A stretch of DNA of 64,000 nucleotides, taken from positions 124,001 through 188,000 of the forward strand of contig NZ_JALBYP010000026.1 of the NCBI RefSeq assembly GCF_022678485.1, in the 5' to 3' direction. The notes under the pieces are model-generated. The model worked only from the letters and a program-made list of their open reading frames with translations. It was not told the origin of the DNA and made no database searches. This DNA comes from Aliiroseovarius sediminis (GTDB lineage Bacteria; Pseudomonadota; Alphaproteobacteria; Rhodobacterales; Rhodobacteraceae). The position numbers were made by a program, and so were the translations under genes. Shown here piece after piece: positions 56,041 to 64,000 of the stretch (the first letter of the stretch is position 1; each line of letters starts with the position of its first letter).

Positions 56041-57411
56041 ATGGATATCGCCTTTCTTCTGAACGGAGAGAGTGTGACACTGGCCAACGTGGACCCCACC
56101 CGCACCACGTTGGACTGGTTGCGCGACACCCAAGGCCTGACCGGCACGAAAGAGGGCTGCAACGAGGGCGATTGCGGCGCCTGCACCGTCATTGTCGCGG
56201 ATGATCAAGGCACCAAGGCGGTCAATGCCTGCATCCTGTTTCTGGGCCAGATCAACGGCAAATCCCTGACCACGGTCGAAGGGCTGAGCAAGGGCGACGA
56301 CCTGCATCCGGTGCAGCAATCCATGATCGGCCTACATGGGTCACAATGCGGGTTCTGCACGCCGGGTTTCATCATGTCGCTGGCTGCCGCTCATCACAAT
56401 GGCGACGACAATCACGACGATGTTTTGGCGGGCAACCTGTGTCGCTGCACCGGCTATGCACCGATCATCCGCGCCGCAAAAGACGCAGCCCAGCGCACAC
56501 CTGATCAGCCGTTTGATCCGCTGCCCAAGAACATGCCAGAGGCCGCTAGCGCAAAGGACGCAGCCCGGCCGGAAACCGTCGATCAACTGGCCCAAGCGCT
56601 GATGATGTCGCCCCATGCGACCCTTGTCGCCGGGGCGACCGATGTCGGGCTTTGGGCGACCAAGGCCTTGCGCGACCTAAACCCGGTGATCTTCCTGAGC
56701 GGTGTCAAAGACCTGCGCGACGTTCAGATCACGGACGACGCCATGCGCATCGGCGCAGGTGTCACGCTTGAGACCCTTCGGCGTGTCATCGCCCCCTATC
56801 ATCCACATTTCGCCGAGATGCTGCGCCGCTTCGCCTCGGTCCAGGTGCGCAATGTGGCGACGATTGGTGGTAATATCGCCAACGGCTCGCCGATTGGTGA
56901 CACGCCGCCTGCGCTAATCGCGCTGGATGCCACACTGCACCTGCGTCGCGACACCCAGACCCGCGCCATCGCGCTGAAGGATTTCTTCATCGACTATGGC
57001 AAGCAAGACCGCCCACCCGGCGAGTTTGTCGAGGCCGTGTCGTTCAAACGTCAACCCGACCGCCTGCGCATCTATAAGCTGTCCAAGCGGTTTGACCAAG
57101 ATATCTCGGCCGCGTTGGGCGCGTTCAACATTGCGACCGAGGCCGGCGTGGTGACAAACGCCCGCATCGCGTTTGGCGGTATGGCCGGCACACCTAAGCG
57201 TGCCGCTCATGTCGAAGATGCCTTGACCGGACAGCCGTGGAACTTGGATACCATCCACGCGGCTCTGCCTGCGTTTGCAAAGGATTTCCAACCGATGTCG
57301 GATATGCGCGCGTCGGCCGAATACCGTCTGAAAGCGGCGCAGAACCTGTTGCTACGCTATTGGCACGAAGATCAGGGTCTGGCGACTTCAGTCCTTGAGG
57401 TGCAGTCATGA
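56041..57411 (+). CDS. xdhA: Xanthine dehydrogenase small subunit (2Fe-2S and FAD)
   Basis: Electron-transfer subunit of xanthine dehydrogenase: hypoxanthine to xanthine to urate with NAD+. 456 residues: N-terminal plant-type 2Fe-2S domain (Cys40, Cys45, Cys48, Cys64), second 2Fe-2S domain (Cys103, Cys106, Cys134, Cys136; motifs GFCTPGF and NLCRCTGY), then the FAD domain ([10 protein letters not shown] and [14 protein letters not shown]), and a C-terminal CO-dehydrogenase-flavoprotein-like part. ATGA overlap with xdhB. GACGGATCTC precedes the start. This is the two-subunit bacterial form, as in Rhodobacter capsulatus. Confidence 0.96.
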   Translation: MDIAFLLNGESVTLANVDPTRTTLDWLRDTQGLTGTKEGCNEGDCGACTVIVADDQGTKAVNACILFLGQINGKSLTTVEGLSKGDDLHPVQQSMIGLHGSQCGFCTPGFIMSLAAAHHNGDDNHDDVLAGNLCRCTGYAPIIRAAKDAAQRTPDQPFDPLPKNMPEAASAKDAARPETVDQLAQALMMSPHATLVAGATDVGLWATKALRDLNPVIFLSGVKDLRDVQITDDAMRIGAGVTLETLRRVIAPYHPHFAEMLRRFASVQVRNVATIGGNIANGSPIGDTPPALIALDATLHLRRDTQTRAIALKDFFIDYGKQDRPPGEFVEAVSFKRQPDRLRIYKLSKRFDQDISAALGAFNIATEAGVVTNARIAFGGMAGTPKRAAHVEDALTGQPWNLDTIHAALPAFAKDFQPMSDMRASAEYRLKAAQNLLLRYWHEDQGLATSVLEVQS

Positions 57412-59684
57412 GTGTTGGCAAACCCCTGCCCCATGATGCCGCCCGCCTTCATGTGACGGGTCAAGCGCGCTATGTCGATGACATTCCCACATCAGCCAAT
57501 TGCCTGCATCTGGCGTTCGGGCTCAGCGACACGGCGCGTGGTGTAATCACGCGGGCAGACTTGTCGAAGGTGCGCAAGTCCCCCGGCGTTGTCGACGTTC
57601 TGACAGCCATCGACTTGCCGCACGCCAACGATGTTTCGCCCTCGATCCACGATGAACCGTTACTGGCCAACGGCGAGGTGTTTTATCATGGACAACCGAT
57701 CTTTCTTGTCGTCGCCACGTCGCATCTTGCCGCCCGCAAGGCCGCGCGACAGGCCCAGATCACCATCGATCCGCGCCCGGCCATCCTGACCATTGACGAC
57801 GCGATGGAGGCGGGCAGCCGGTTCGAAGGCGGCCCGGTGGTTTGGTCGCGGGGCGAGGCGTCCGCCGCGATAGATGGCGCGCCCCACACCCTGACGGGCG
57901 CGTTCGAGATGGGCGGTCAGGAGCATTTCTATCTTGAAGGTCAGGCCGCATTGGCGGTCCCGCAAGAAGCGGGCGATATGCTGGTCCATAGCTCGACCCA
58001 GCACCCCACGGAAATTCAGCACAAGGTGGCCGAGGCGCTGGGCGTGCCGATGCACGGTGTCCGGGTCGAAACGCGCCGGATGGGTGGCGGCTTTGGCGGC
58101 AAGGAAAGCCAAGGCAACGCGCTGGCCGTGGCCTGTGCCGTCGCCGCCCAGCGCACCGGTCGCCCCTGCAAGATGCGCTATGACCGCGACGACGACATGG
58201 TGATCACCGGCAAACGTCATGATTTCCGCATCACCTATCGCGCGGGCGTTGACGATCAGGGGCGCATTCTGGGGTTAGAGGTTACTCAGATTGCCCGTTG
58301 CGGTTGGTCGCAGGATCTCTCGTTGCCGGTCGCCGACCGCGCGATGCTGCATGCCGATAATGCCTATCACCTGCCTGCGGTACGGATCGAAAGCCATCGG
58401 CTCAAGACCCACACCGCCTCGGCAACGGCGTTTCGCGGGTTCGGTGGCCCACAGGGTGTTCTGGGGATCGAGCGTATTCTGGATCACATCTCGGCCACCC
58501 GCAGGCTTGATCCGGTCGACGTGCGGCGCGTCAATTTCTATCGCGACGGGCAGACCACGCATTACGGCCAGACCATCGAAGGCTTCCATGTGCCCGCCAT
58601 GACCGACACGCTTCTGGCGCAGGCCGAGTACGACAAACGCCGCGCCGCGATTGACGCGTTCAACGCCAACAATCCTATCGTTAAAAAGGGGCTGGCCTAT
58701 GTGCCGGTGAAGTTCGGGATCAGCTTTACGCTGACCCATCTGAACCAGGCAGGCGCTCTGGTGCATGTCTATGCCGACGGGTCGATCCGCATGAACCACG
58801 GCGGCACGGAAATGGGACAAGGTCTGTTTCAGAAGGTCGCGCAGGTCGCCGCGCGGTGCTTCGGCGTTCCGTTAGAGGCGGTAAAAATCACCGCGACTGA
58901 CACCGCGAAAGTGCCGAACACATCGGCCACGGCAGCATCATCGGGGTCGGATCTGAACGGGATGGCGGTGCAGGCAGCTTGCTTAACCATACGCAACCGG
59001 ATGGCAGAGCATTTTGCAAGCCAGTGGGACACCACAGCGGACAAGATCACCTTCGACAACGGCGCGCTGAGCGGCCCGGGCGGCCAATCGCTGCCCTTTG
59101 GCAAGGCGGCTGCGGCGGCCTATGAGGCGCGTGTCAGCCTGTCCGCGACCGGGTTCTACAAGACGCCCGGCATCAATTGGGACCGGACAAAGGGTCAGGG
59201 CCGCCCCTTCCTTTACTTCGCCCACGGCGTTGCCGTGACCGAGGTCGCCATCGACACGCTGTCCGGTGAAAACCGTATCCTGCGCACCGATATTCTGCAT
59301 GATGCGGGCAGTTCACTGAACCCTGCGCTGGATATTGGCCAGATCGAAGGCGGATACGTGCAGGGCGCCGGGTGGCTGACGACCGAGGAACTGGTCTGGG
59401 ACGGTAAGGGCCAGCTTCGCACCCATGCGCCGTCGACCTACAAGATCCCCGCATGCTCGGACCGACCACGCGTTTTCAATGTCAAACTCTGGGATCAGCC
59501 TAATCACGAGGACACGATCTTCAAATCCAAAGCCGTGGGTGAGCCGCCCCTGATGTTGGGCATCTCGGCCTGGCTGGCGCTGGCTGATGCCGTGTCGGCC
59601 TGCGGCGACGGCTATCACGACATGAACGCCCCGGCGACGGCCGAAGAGGTGCTGAATGCCATCGAACGGGTGCGCACGGGATGA
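57408..59684 (+). CDS. xdhB: Xanthine dehydrogenase large subunit (molybdopterin)
   Basis: Moco-binding catalytic subunit, 758 residues. Typical segments: [43 protein letters not shown], and VGEPPLML, where Glu712 is the catalytic base that activates hydroxide. The Arg that positions the purine is in the AFRGFGG part. The chain is a few residues shorter than most relatives but covers both domains. Translation is coupled to xdhA and xdhC by four-base overlaps on both sides. Cofactor insertion depends on XdhC, encoded next. Confidence 0.96.
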   Translation: MSVGKPLPHDAARLHVTGQARYVDDIPTSANCLHLAFGLSDTARGVITRADLSKVRKSPGVVDVLTAIDLPHANDVSPSIHDEPLLANGEVFYHGQPIFLVVATSHLAARKAARQAQITIDPRPAILTIDDAMEAGSRFEGGPVVWSRGEASAAIDGAPHTLTGAFEMGGQEHFYLEGQAALAVPQEAGDMLVHSSTQHPTEIQHKVAEALGVPMHGVRVETRRMGGGFGGKESQGNALAVACAVAAQRTGRPCKMRYDRDDDMVITGKRHDFRITYRAGVDDQGRILGLEVTQIARCGWSQDLSLPVADRAMLHADNAYHLPAVRIESHRLKTHTASATAFRGFGGPQGVLGIERILDHISATRRLDPVDVRRVNFYRDGQTTHYGQTIEGFHVPAMTDTLLAQAEYDKRRAAIDAFNANNPIVKKGLAYVPVKFGISFTLTHLNQAGALVHVYADGSIRMNHGGTEMGQGLFQKVAQVAARCFGVPLEAVKITATDTAKVPNTSATAASSGSDLNGMAVQAACLTIRNRMAEHFASQWDTTADKITFDNGALSGPGGQSLPFGKAAAAAYEARVSLSATGFYKTPGINWDRTKGQGRPFLYFAHGVAVTEVAIDTLSGENRILRTDILHDAGSSLNPALDIGQIEGGYVQGAGWLTTEELVWDGKGQLRTHAPSTYKIPACSDRPRVFNVKLWDQPNHEDTIFKSKAVGEPPLMLGISAWLALADAVSACGDGYHDMNAPATAEEVLNAIERVRTG

Positions 59685-60664
59685 GCTTTGACTTGACCCA
59701 GCTTGCCGATGCCATCGCCCGGCACGGCGCCGTCGCGCGGGTCGTCGTGGCCCAAACCGCAGGGTCAACCCCGCGCGAGGTGGGCGCTTCTATGCTGATC
59801 TGGCCGGACGGGCAAAGCGGCACGATTGGCGGCGGAGAGCTGGAATACCGCGCCGCAGCGGACGCGCGAGTATTGCTAGCAAAAGGCGGCGAACCGGTTG
59901 TGAAACAAGTCCCCCTTGGGCCTGCGCTGGGTCAATGTTGCGGCGGTGCTGTGACCTTGGTAACGGAATGCTTCGACGCGCCCGAGTCGGACCACGACGG
60001 CATCGTTGCAAGGCCGGTCGCGGCAACCGGCGCAGCGCCCCTTGCGGTAAGACGCCTGCTGGACAAAGCGCGGGCCCAAGGCGTGCGGCCGGCGCCGCAA
60101 TTGCTGCAAGGCTGGATGGTCGAGCCGGTCGCCGAACCATTCGCACCCGTATGGATTTACGGGGCGGGGCATGTGGGGCGGGCGCTGGTCGATGTATTGT
60201 CGCCGCTGGCGCATTTGTCGATCACATGGATTGACACGGCACCCAACCGCTTTCCCGCCACGCCACCGGCCAGCGTGACCACCCTGCCAGCCGCTGATCC
60301 GGCGCGCACTGTGGCGCTTGCCTCGCCAGACGCCCATCATCTTGTCCTGACCTACAGCCACAGTCTGGATCTGGCCCTGTGCCACGCCATCCTGTCGCGC
60401 GATTTTGGCACCGCCGGGCTAATCGGGTCAGCGACGAAATGGGCGCGGTTTCGCAGCCGATTGGCCGCGCTGGGTCACGATGCGACACAGATCAATCGAA
60501 TTCAGTGCCCTATCGGTGATCCGGGCCTTGGAAAAGCACCTCAGGCCATTGCGGTGGGGGTTGCCTGCACGCTACTTAAAAGCGTCGCCAACAAAGACAT
60601 AATCAACAGGGGAACGTCAATTGACGGGGGATACGCGAAAAACCGACGCGCTTTTGACACTTGA
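59681..60664 (+). CDS. xdhC: Xanthine dehydrogenase accessory protein (Moco insertion)
   Basis: Binds molybdenum cofactor, supports its sulfuration and inserts it into XdhB. 327 residues: XdhC/CoxI N-terminal domain (VVVAQTAGSTPREVGASMLIWPDG with GGGELEYRA) and the C-terminal Rossmann-type domain (IYGAGHVGRALVDVL). The end of the frame runs 44 bases into the next gene, giving an unusual tail (NRGTSIDGGYAKNRRAFDT) that is not part of the family fold. xdhABC order is the classic Rhodobacter arrangement. The overlap ties purine oxidation to the following transporter. Confidence 0.94.
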   Translation: MSFDLTQLADAIARHGAVARVVVAQTAGSTPREVGASMLIWPDGQSGTIGGGELEYRAAADARVLLAKGGEPVVKQVPLGPALGQCCGGAVTLVTECFDAPESDHDGIVARPVAATGAAPLAVRRLLDKARAQGVRPAPQLLQGWMVEPVAEPFAPVWIYGAGHVGRALVDVLSPLAHLSITWIDTAPNRFPATPPASVTTLPAADPARTVALASPDAHHLVLTYSHSLDLALCHAILSRDFGTAGLIGSATKWARFRSRLAALGHDATQINRIQCPIGDPGLGKAPQAIAVGVACTLLKSVANKDIINRGTSIDGGYAKNRRAFDT

Positions 60665-62150
60665 GGGGATGACAAAAGCCTATCCCGGTGTCGTGGCCAA
60701 CGACCAAGTTTCATTTTCCATCCTACCCGGCGAGGTTCACGCCTTGCTTGGGGAAAACGGGGCTGGGAAATCGACACTGGTCAAGATGATCTATGGCCTC
60801 GTCAAACCTGACGCAGGCCAGATGATACTTAGGGGTGAAGACTTTGCCCCCGCCAACCCCGCCGCTGCGCGTGGGTCGGGGGTGACGATGGTGTTTCAGC
60901 ACTTCAACCTGTTCGACGCCCTGTCAGTGGCGGAAAATATCTCGCTTGGGATGGACGACCCGCCCCATCGGCGCAAACTGTCGGCGCAGATCCGCGAGGT
61001 CAGCCAAGCCTACGGCCTGCCGCTGGACCCCGACCGGGTGGTGGGCGAATTGTCCGCCGGAGAACGCCAACGGGTCGAGATCGTACGCTGCCTTCTTCAA
61101 GACCCCAAGCTTCTGATCATGGATGAACCAACTTCGGTTCTGACCCCGCAAGAGGTTGATATCCTGTTCAAAACCCTGCGCAAGCTGACCGCCGAAGGCA
61201 CCGCAATTCTGTATATTTCGCACAAGTTGGAAGAAATCAGGTCGCTGTGCGAACACGCCACTGTTCTGCGGTTGGGAAAGGTGGTCGACACCTGCGATCC
61301 CCGCGAACGCTCGGCCCGCCAATTGGCCGAAATGATGGTCGGCGGGACCTTGCATGTGCCCAGCCGCGCCGCAGCCGATCTAGGGCCGGTCGCCTTGTCG
61401 ATGGCGGGCGTGTCGATGTCATCGCCGAACGAGTTTGGCACCAACCTGCGCGACATCAACCTTGAGGTCCGCAAAGGCGAAGTTCTGGGCGTCGGCGGTG
61501 TCGCGGGCAATGGGCAGGACGAGTTGCTGGCCGTGCTATCCGGCGAAGGGCGCGCACAAACTGGCACGATCACCTTGTCGGGTGACGATATCGCCACCCT
61601 GTCCCCCAATGCTCGTCGCGCGCGTGGACTTCTGACTGCGCCCGAAGAACGGCTGGGCCACTCCGCCGCGCCCGAGATGAGCTTGGTTGAAAACGCCCTT
61701 CTGACCGGGGCCGTGCGCGAAAACCTTGTCAAACGCGGGTTTCTGCGTTGGCGGCGCGCCGAACGGTTTGCCCGCAAGATCATACAAGATTTCGACGTCC
61801 GCACCCCCGGCCCTGACAATACGGCAGGCTCGTTGTCTGGCGGCAATCTGCAAAAGTTCGTCATTGGGCGCGAAGTGTTACAACGACCCGAGGTTTTGGT
61901 GGTGAACCAGCCGACTTGGGGCGTCGATGCCTCGGCGGCGGCGGCGATCCGGCAATCGCTTCTTGATTTGGCCCAAAACGGGGCAGCCGTCGTGGTGATC
62001 AGTCAGGATCTGGACGAATTGATGGAGGTCGCCGACCGTTTCACGGCATTGAATGAAGGCCGTCTGGCCGATCCTGTCCCGACACAGGGTCTGGATGTTG
62101 AAACGATCGGCCTGATGATGGGCGGCGTGCATGGGGAAACAGCAGCATGA
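60621..62150 (+). CDS. ABC transporter ATPase (BMP/nucleoside-type, two ATPase domains)
   Basis: A 509-residue duplicated ATPase of the simple-sugar/nucleoside importer group. First domain: Walker A GENGAGKST, signature LSAGERQRVEI and Walker B LIMDEPTS. Second domain: degenerate Walker A (GVAGNGQDE), signature SLSGGNLQKFV and degenerate Walker B (VVNQPTWGVD), usual in this family. The start is a TTG at 60621 with GGGGA seven bases upstream, inside the xdhC end; the alternative is the ATG at 60669 with GAGG. The coupling to xdhABC suggests purine base or nucleoside uptake, feeding xanthine oxidation; the substrate-binding protein lies outside the window. Confidence 0.9.
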   Translation: MTGDTRKTDALLTLEGMTKAYPGVVANDQVSFSILPGEVHALLGENGAGKSTLVKMIYGLVKPDAGQMILRGEDFAPANPAAARGSGVTMVFQHFNLFDALSVAENISLGMDDPPHRRKLSAQIREVSQAYGLPLDPDRVVGELSAGERQRVEIVRCLLQDPKLLIMDEPTSVLTPQEVDILFKTLRKLTAEGTAILYISHKLEEIRSLCEHATVLRLGKVVDTCDPRERSARQLAEMMVGGTLHVPSRAAADLGPVALSMAGVSMSSPNEFGTNLRDINLEVRKGEVLGVGGVAGNGQDELLAVLSGEGRAQTGTITLSGDDIATLSPNARRARGLLTAPEERLGHSAAPEMSLVENALLTGAVRENLVKRGFLRWRRAERFARKIIQDFDVRTPGPDNTAGSLSGGNLQKFVIGREVLQRPEVLVVNQPTWGVDASAAAAIRQSLLDLAQNGAAVVVISQDLDELMEVADRFTALNEGRLADPVPTQGLDVETIGLMMGGVHGETAA

Positions 62151-63241
62151 TTCATCTGGAAAAACGTCCTCAGCCATCGAAATTCTGGGCCGGGGTCACA
62201 CCGATCCTTGCAGTGATCGCAACCATGGTCGCGGGCGGCATCATGTTCTGGATGCTGGGGAAGGATCCAATCGAGGCGATCCGCACAATCTTCTGGGACC
62301 CTTTGTTTCACGAGACATTCGGCCCCTATTCCCGCCCGCAGCTTCTGGTCAAAGCCGCGCCACTTATCCTGATCGCGATCGGGCTAAGCCTTGGCTTTCG
62401 CGCCGGCATCTGGAATATCGGCGCCGAGGGCCAGTATATCATGGGCGCAATCTGTGGGGCTGGTGTGGGTCTTGCGTTCTATCCATCGGAAAGTTTGCTG
62501 ATTTTCCCCGCTATGGTGTTGGCTGGTGCGATCGGCGGCTGGGCTTGGGCGATGATCCCGGGCTTGTTAAAGGTGAAGTTCGGCACCAACGAAATTCTTG
62601 TCAGCCTGATGCTTGTCTATGTGGCCGAGAACCTACTGGCCTCGGTCAGTCAGGGACTTTTGAAGAACCCCGAAGGCATGGGCTTCCCCGGCTCGCGTAA
62701 TTTCCGCGACTTCCCCGCCGCTTATAACGCCGAAATCATCGGCGGCACCGGCATGCACTGGGGCGTAGCGGCAGCGTTTGTTGCAGTGATTTTCACCTAT
62801 ATTTTGCTAACCCGCCACATACTGGGCTTCCAGGTTCGCCTGACCGGACAGGCTCCGCGCGCCGCCCGGTTTGCGGGCGTCAAACCATCTGTGGTGATCC
62901 TGTTCTGCCTTGGCACGTCTGGCGCACTGGCCGGGCTTGCGGGTCTGTTCGAGGTGTCGGGTCCGGCGGGCCAAATCTCGATCGACTTTAATTCGGGATA
63001 CGGGTTTACCGCGATTATCGTGGCATTTCTGGGCCGCTTGCACCCCATCGGCATTCTACTGGCCGGCTTGTTGATGGCACTGACCTATATCGGAGGTGAA
63101 CTGGCGCAGCTGATGCTGACCCTGCCCGCCGCCGCAATCCAGATGTTTCAGGGGATGCTGTTGTTCTTCCTTCTGGCGATGGATGTGCTGTCCCATTACC
63201 GCATCCGTTTTAACAAAACCGCTGCGACGGTAGAGGGCTGA
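62147..63241 (+). CDS. ABC transporter permease (BMP/nucleoside-type), first
   Basis: A 364-residue permease of the BPD_transp_2 family with about eight to ten membrane segments. GIWNIGAEGQYIMGAICGAGVGL is the family signature, followed by GFTAIIVAFLGRLHPIGILLAGLLMALTYIGGE in the second half. Four-base overlap with the ATPase gene. Usual partners in this importer type are one duplicated ATPase, two different permeases and a BMP (PnrA-like) lipoprotein. Confidence 0.92.
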   Translation: MIHLEKRPQPSKFWAGVTPILAVIATMVAGGIMFWMLGKDPIEAIRTIFWDPLFHETFGPYSRPQLLVKAAPLILIAIGLSLGFRAGIWNIGAEGQYIMGAICGAGVGLAFYPSESLLIFPAMVLAGAIGGWAWAMIPGLLKVKFGTNEILVSLMLVYVAENLLASVSQGLLKNPEGMGFPGSRNFRDFPAAYNAEIIGGTGMHWGVAAAFVAVIFTYILLTRHILGFQVRLTGQAPRAARFAGVKPSVVILFCLGTSGALAGLAGLFEVSGPAGQISIDFNSGYGFTAIIVAFLGRLHPIGILLAGLLMALTYIGGELAQLMLTLPAAAIQMFQGMLLFFLLAMDVLSHYRIRFNKTAATVEG

Positions 63242-63243
63242 GC

Positions 63244-63603
63244 ATGGCTGAGAACGTCGGGGTAAAATTGTCGTACCTAGAGTGGATCTTAGCGAGCCTA
63301 GCCCTTGTCTTTGGGTTTCTGATGGGTAACGCAATTGGTTTCATCGCACTGAATATTCAATTGCTCTGGCCGCTGGTTGTTCTGAGTCTGATCTATGCCT
63401 GCCTTGAACTATTGCTCTTTGGCGCGGTCACGGGATTTTGGCGGCTGGTCATCCGGCGAAAAGGGCGGACGCTAGAACAGGACGCTGCGCGCGACAACCA
63501 ACCTCAAAGCCGCCTTATTCGTCATATTTTTATCGCAGGATTTATCGGCGGGCTCTGCATTCCAATGCTGCAAGCCCTTGCCAGCCTAGCAACAGGAGCC
63601 TGA
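63244..63603 (+). CDS. Small membrane protein of unknown function between two permease genes
   Basis: A 119-residue protein with three hydrophobic helices (about residues 10-34, 37-64 and 91-116) and a charged hinge (RRKGRTLEQDAARDNQPQSRLIRH). It fits no family I recognise. It sits three bases after the first permease gene and two bases before the second, on the same strand, so it should be co-expressed with the transporter. Codon use looks like its neighbours, which argues for a real gene. A role as a transporter accessory subunit is inference only. Confidence 0.75.
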   Translation: MAENVGVKLSYLEWILASLALVFGFLMGNAIGFIALNIQLLWPLVVLSLIYACLELLLFGAVTGFWRLVIRRKGRTLEQDAARDNQPQSRLIRHIFIAGFIGGLCIPMLQALASLATGA

Positions 63604-63605
63604 TC

Positions 63606-64000
63606 ATGGACCTTGGACAAATCAATCCGCTTCTTCTGCTTGCATCGCTGATGGTTGCAGCGACGCCGATCCTGCTGGCTGCCATTGGCGAAGCAGTGGT
63701 TGAAAAATCAGGCGTTCTGAACCTTGGGGTCGAAGGCATGATGATCACCGGCGCGGTGGTGGGTTTTGCCATCAGCGTCAACACCGGAAACCCCGCGGTC
63801 GGCTTTGTTGGCGCCGCCTTGGCCGGAGCTGCGCTGTCGCTGCTGTTCGGGGTATTGGTGCTGTATCTGATGTCAAATCAGGTCGCCACCGGTCTTGCCC
63901 TGACACTGTTCGGGTTGGGCCTGTCATCGCTGATTGGCAAGCCATATGAGGGGGTAAAAGCGCCGAGCCTCGCCAGGCTGGACATCCCTGTCCTTGGCGA
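63606..64000 (+). CDS. ABC transporter permease (BMP/nucleoside-type), second; cut by window edge
   Basis: The first 131 codons of a second permease. LLAAIGEAVVEKSGVLNLGVEGMMITGAVVGF is the diagnostic start of the second permease in BMP/nucleoside importers (compare the NIGAEGQ of the first). The continuation beyond position 64000, and the expected substrate-binding protein, are not visible. AACAGGAGCC lies just before the ATG. Confidence 0.92.
   Translation, partial: MDLGQINPLLLLASLMVAATPILLAAIGEAVVEKSGVLNLGVEGMMITGAVVGFAISVNTGNPAVGFVGAALAGAALSLLFGVLVLYLMSNQVATGLALTLFGLGLSSLIGKPYEGVKAPSLARLDIPVLG

Overview
The window looks like an ordinary chromosomal stretch of a Rhodobacterales (Roseobacter-group) alphaproteobacterium. 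It is GC-rich, with tightly packed genes and many ATGA start/stop overlaps. Family-typical pairs are present: leuA next to mreB, the short HisG with HisZ, an rsmI/lpoA/yraN/gshB block, xdhABC beside a BMP-type ABC transporter, and a dimethylglycine/sarcosine dehydrogenase. I see no prophage, insertion sequence, CRISPR array, rRNA or tRNA gene. Species-level placement is inference.

Layout. 1-4.1 kb: the start of mreB (cut by the window edge), leuA behind a leucine-rich leader peptide, and a secreted MORN-repeat protein. 4.3-11.1 kb: nadE, a Tat-exported metallo-beta-lactamase-fold protein, a DUF1801 protein lacking its middle, a small zincin, gltX, an acetyltransferase and a MATE exporter. 11.2-15.9 kb: the glycine cleavage operon gcvT-gcvH-gcvP behind a tandem glycine riboswitch, closed by a bidirectional terminator. 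16-18.6 kb: arginase and ornithine cyclodeaminase, divergent from an Lrp-type regulator. 18.6-22.8 kb: thioredoxin 2, then a di-haem protein/imelysin/DUF1513 iron-related operon with a TGA-N9-TCA operator. 22.8-28.7 kb: dimethylglycine/sarcosine dehydrogenase, a lipoprotein with HExxH, a 2-hydroxyacid dehydrogenase, an SH3 protein and a cation efflux protein.

28.7-46.3 kb: M3 peptidase, acetyltransferase, a membrane-anchored MoeB-like protein, dut, coaBC, a ChaN-like protein, cobalamin salvage genes cobP and a cobC-like phosphatase, comM, an esterase, gshB, yraN, rsmI, lpoA, glnD and murJ. 46.3-55.8 kb: a rhomboid-like protein without the catalytic residues, trpS, the hisS-hisZ-hisG operon, slyX, dnaE and a VOC protein. 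56-64 kb: xdhA-xdhB-xdhC running directly into a nucleoside/purine-type ABC transporter (ATPase, permease, small unknown membrane protein, second permease cut by the edge).

How they connect. One-carbon and amino-acid turnover is well represented (glycine cleavage, dimethylglycine/sarcosine oxidation, arginine to proline). Purine uptake and xanthine oxidation form one transcription unit at the right end. The most interesting signals are regulatory and evolutionary: a probably leaderless leucine attenuator upstream of leuA; a glycine riboswitch with a hairpin that can hide the gcvT ribosome binding site; an iron operator before the imelysin cluster; a catalytically dead rhomboid; and an in-frame internal deletion in a DUF1801 gene. 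I did not find a convincing wholly new multi-gene system; most of the window is housekeeping.
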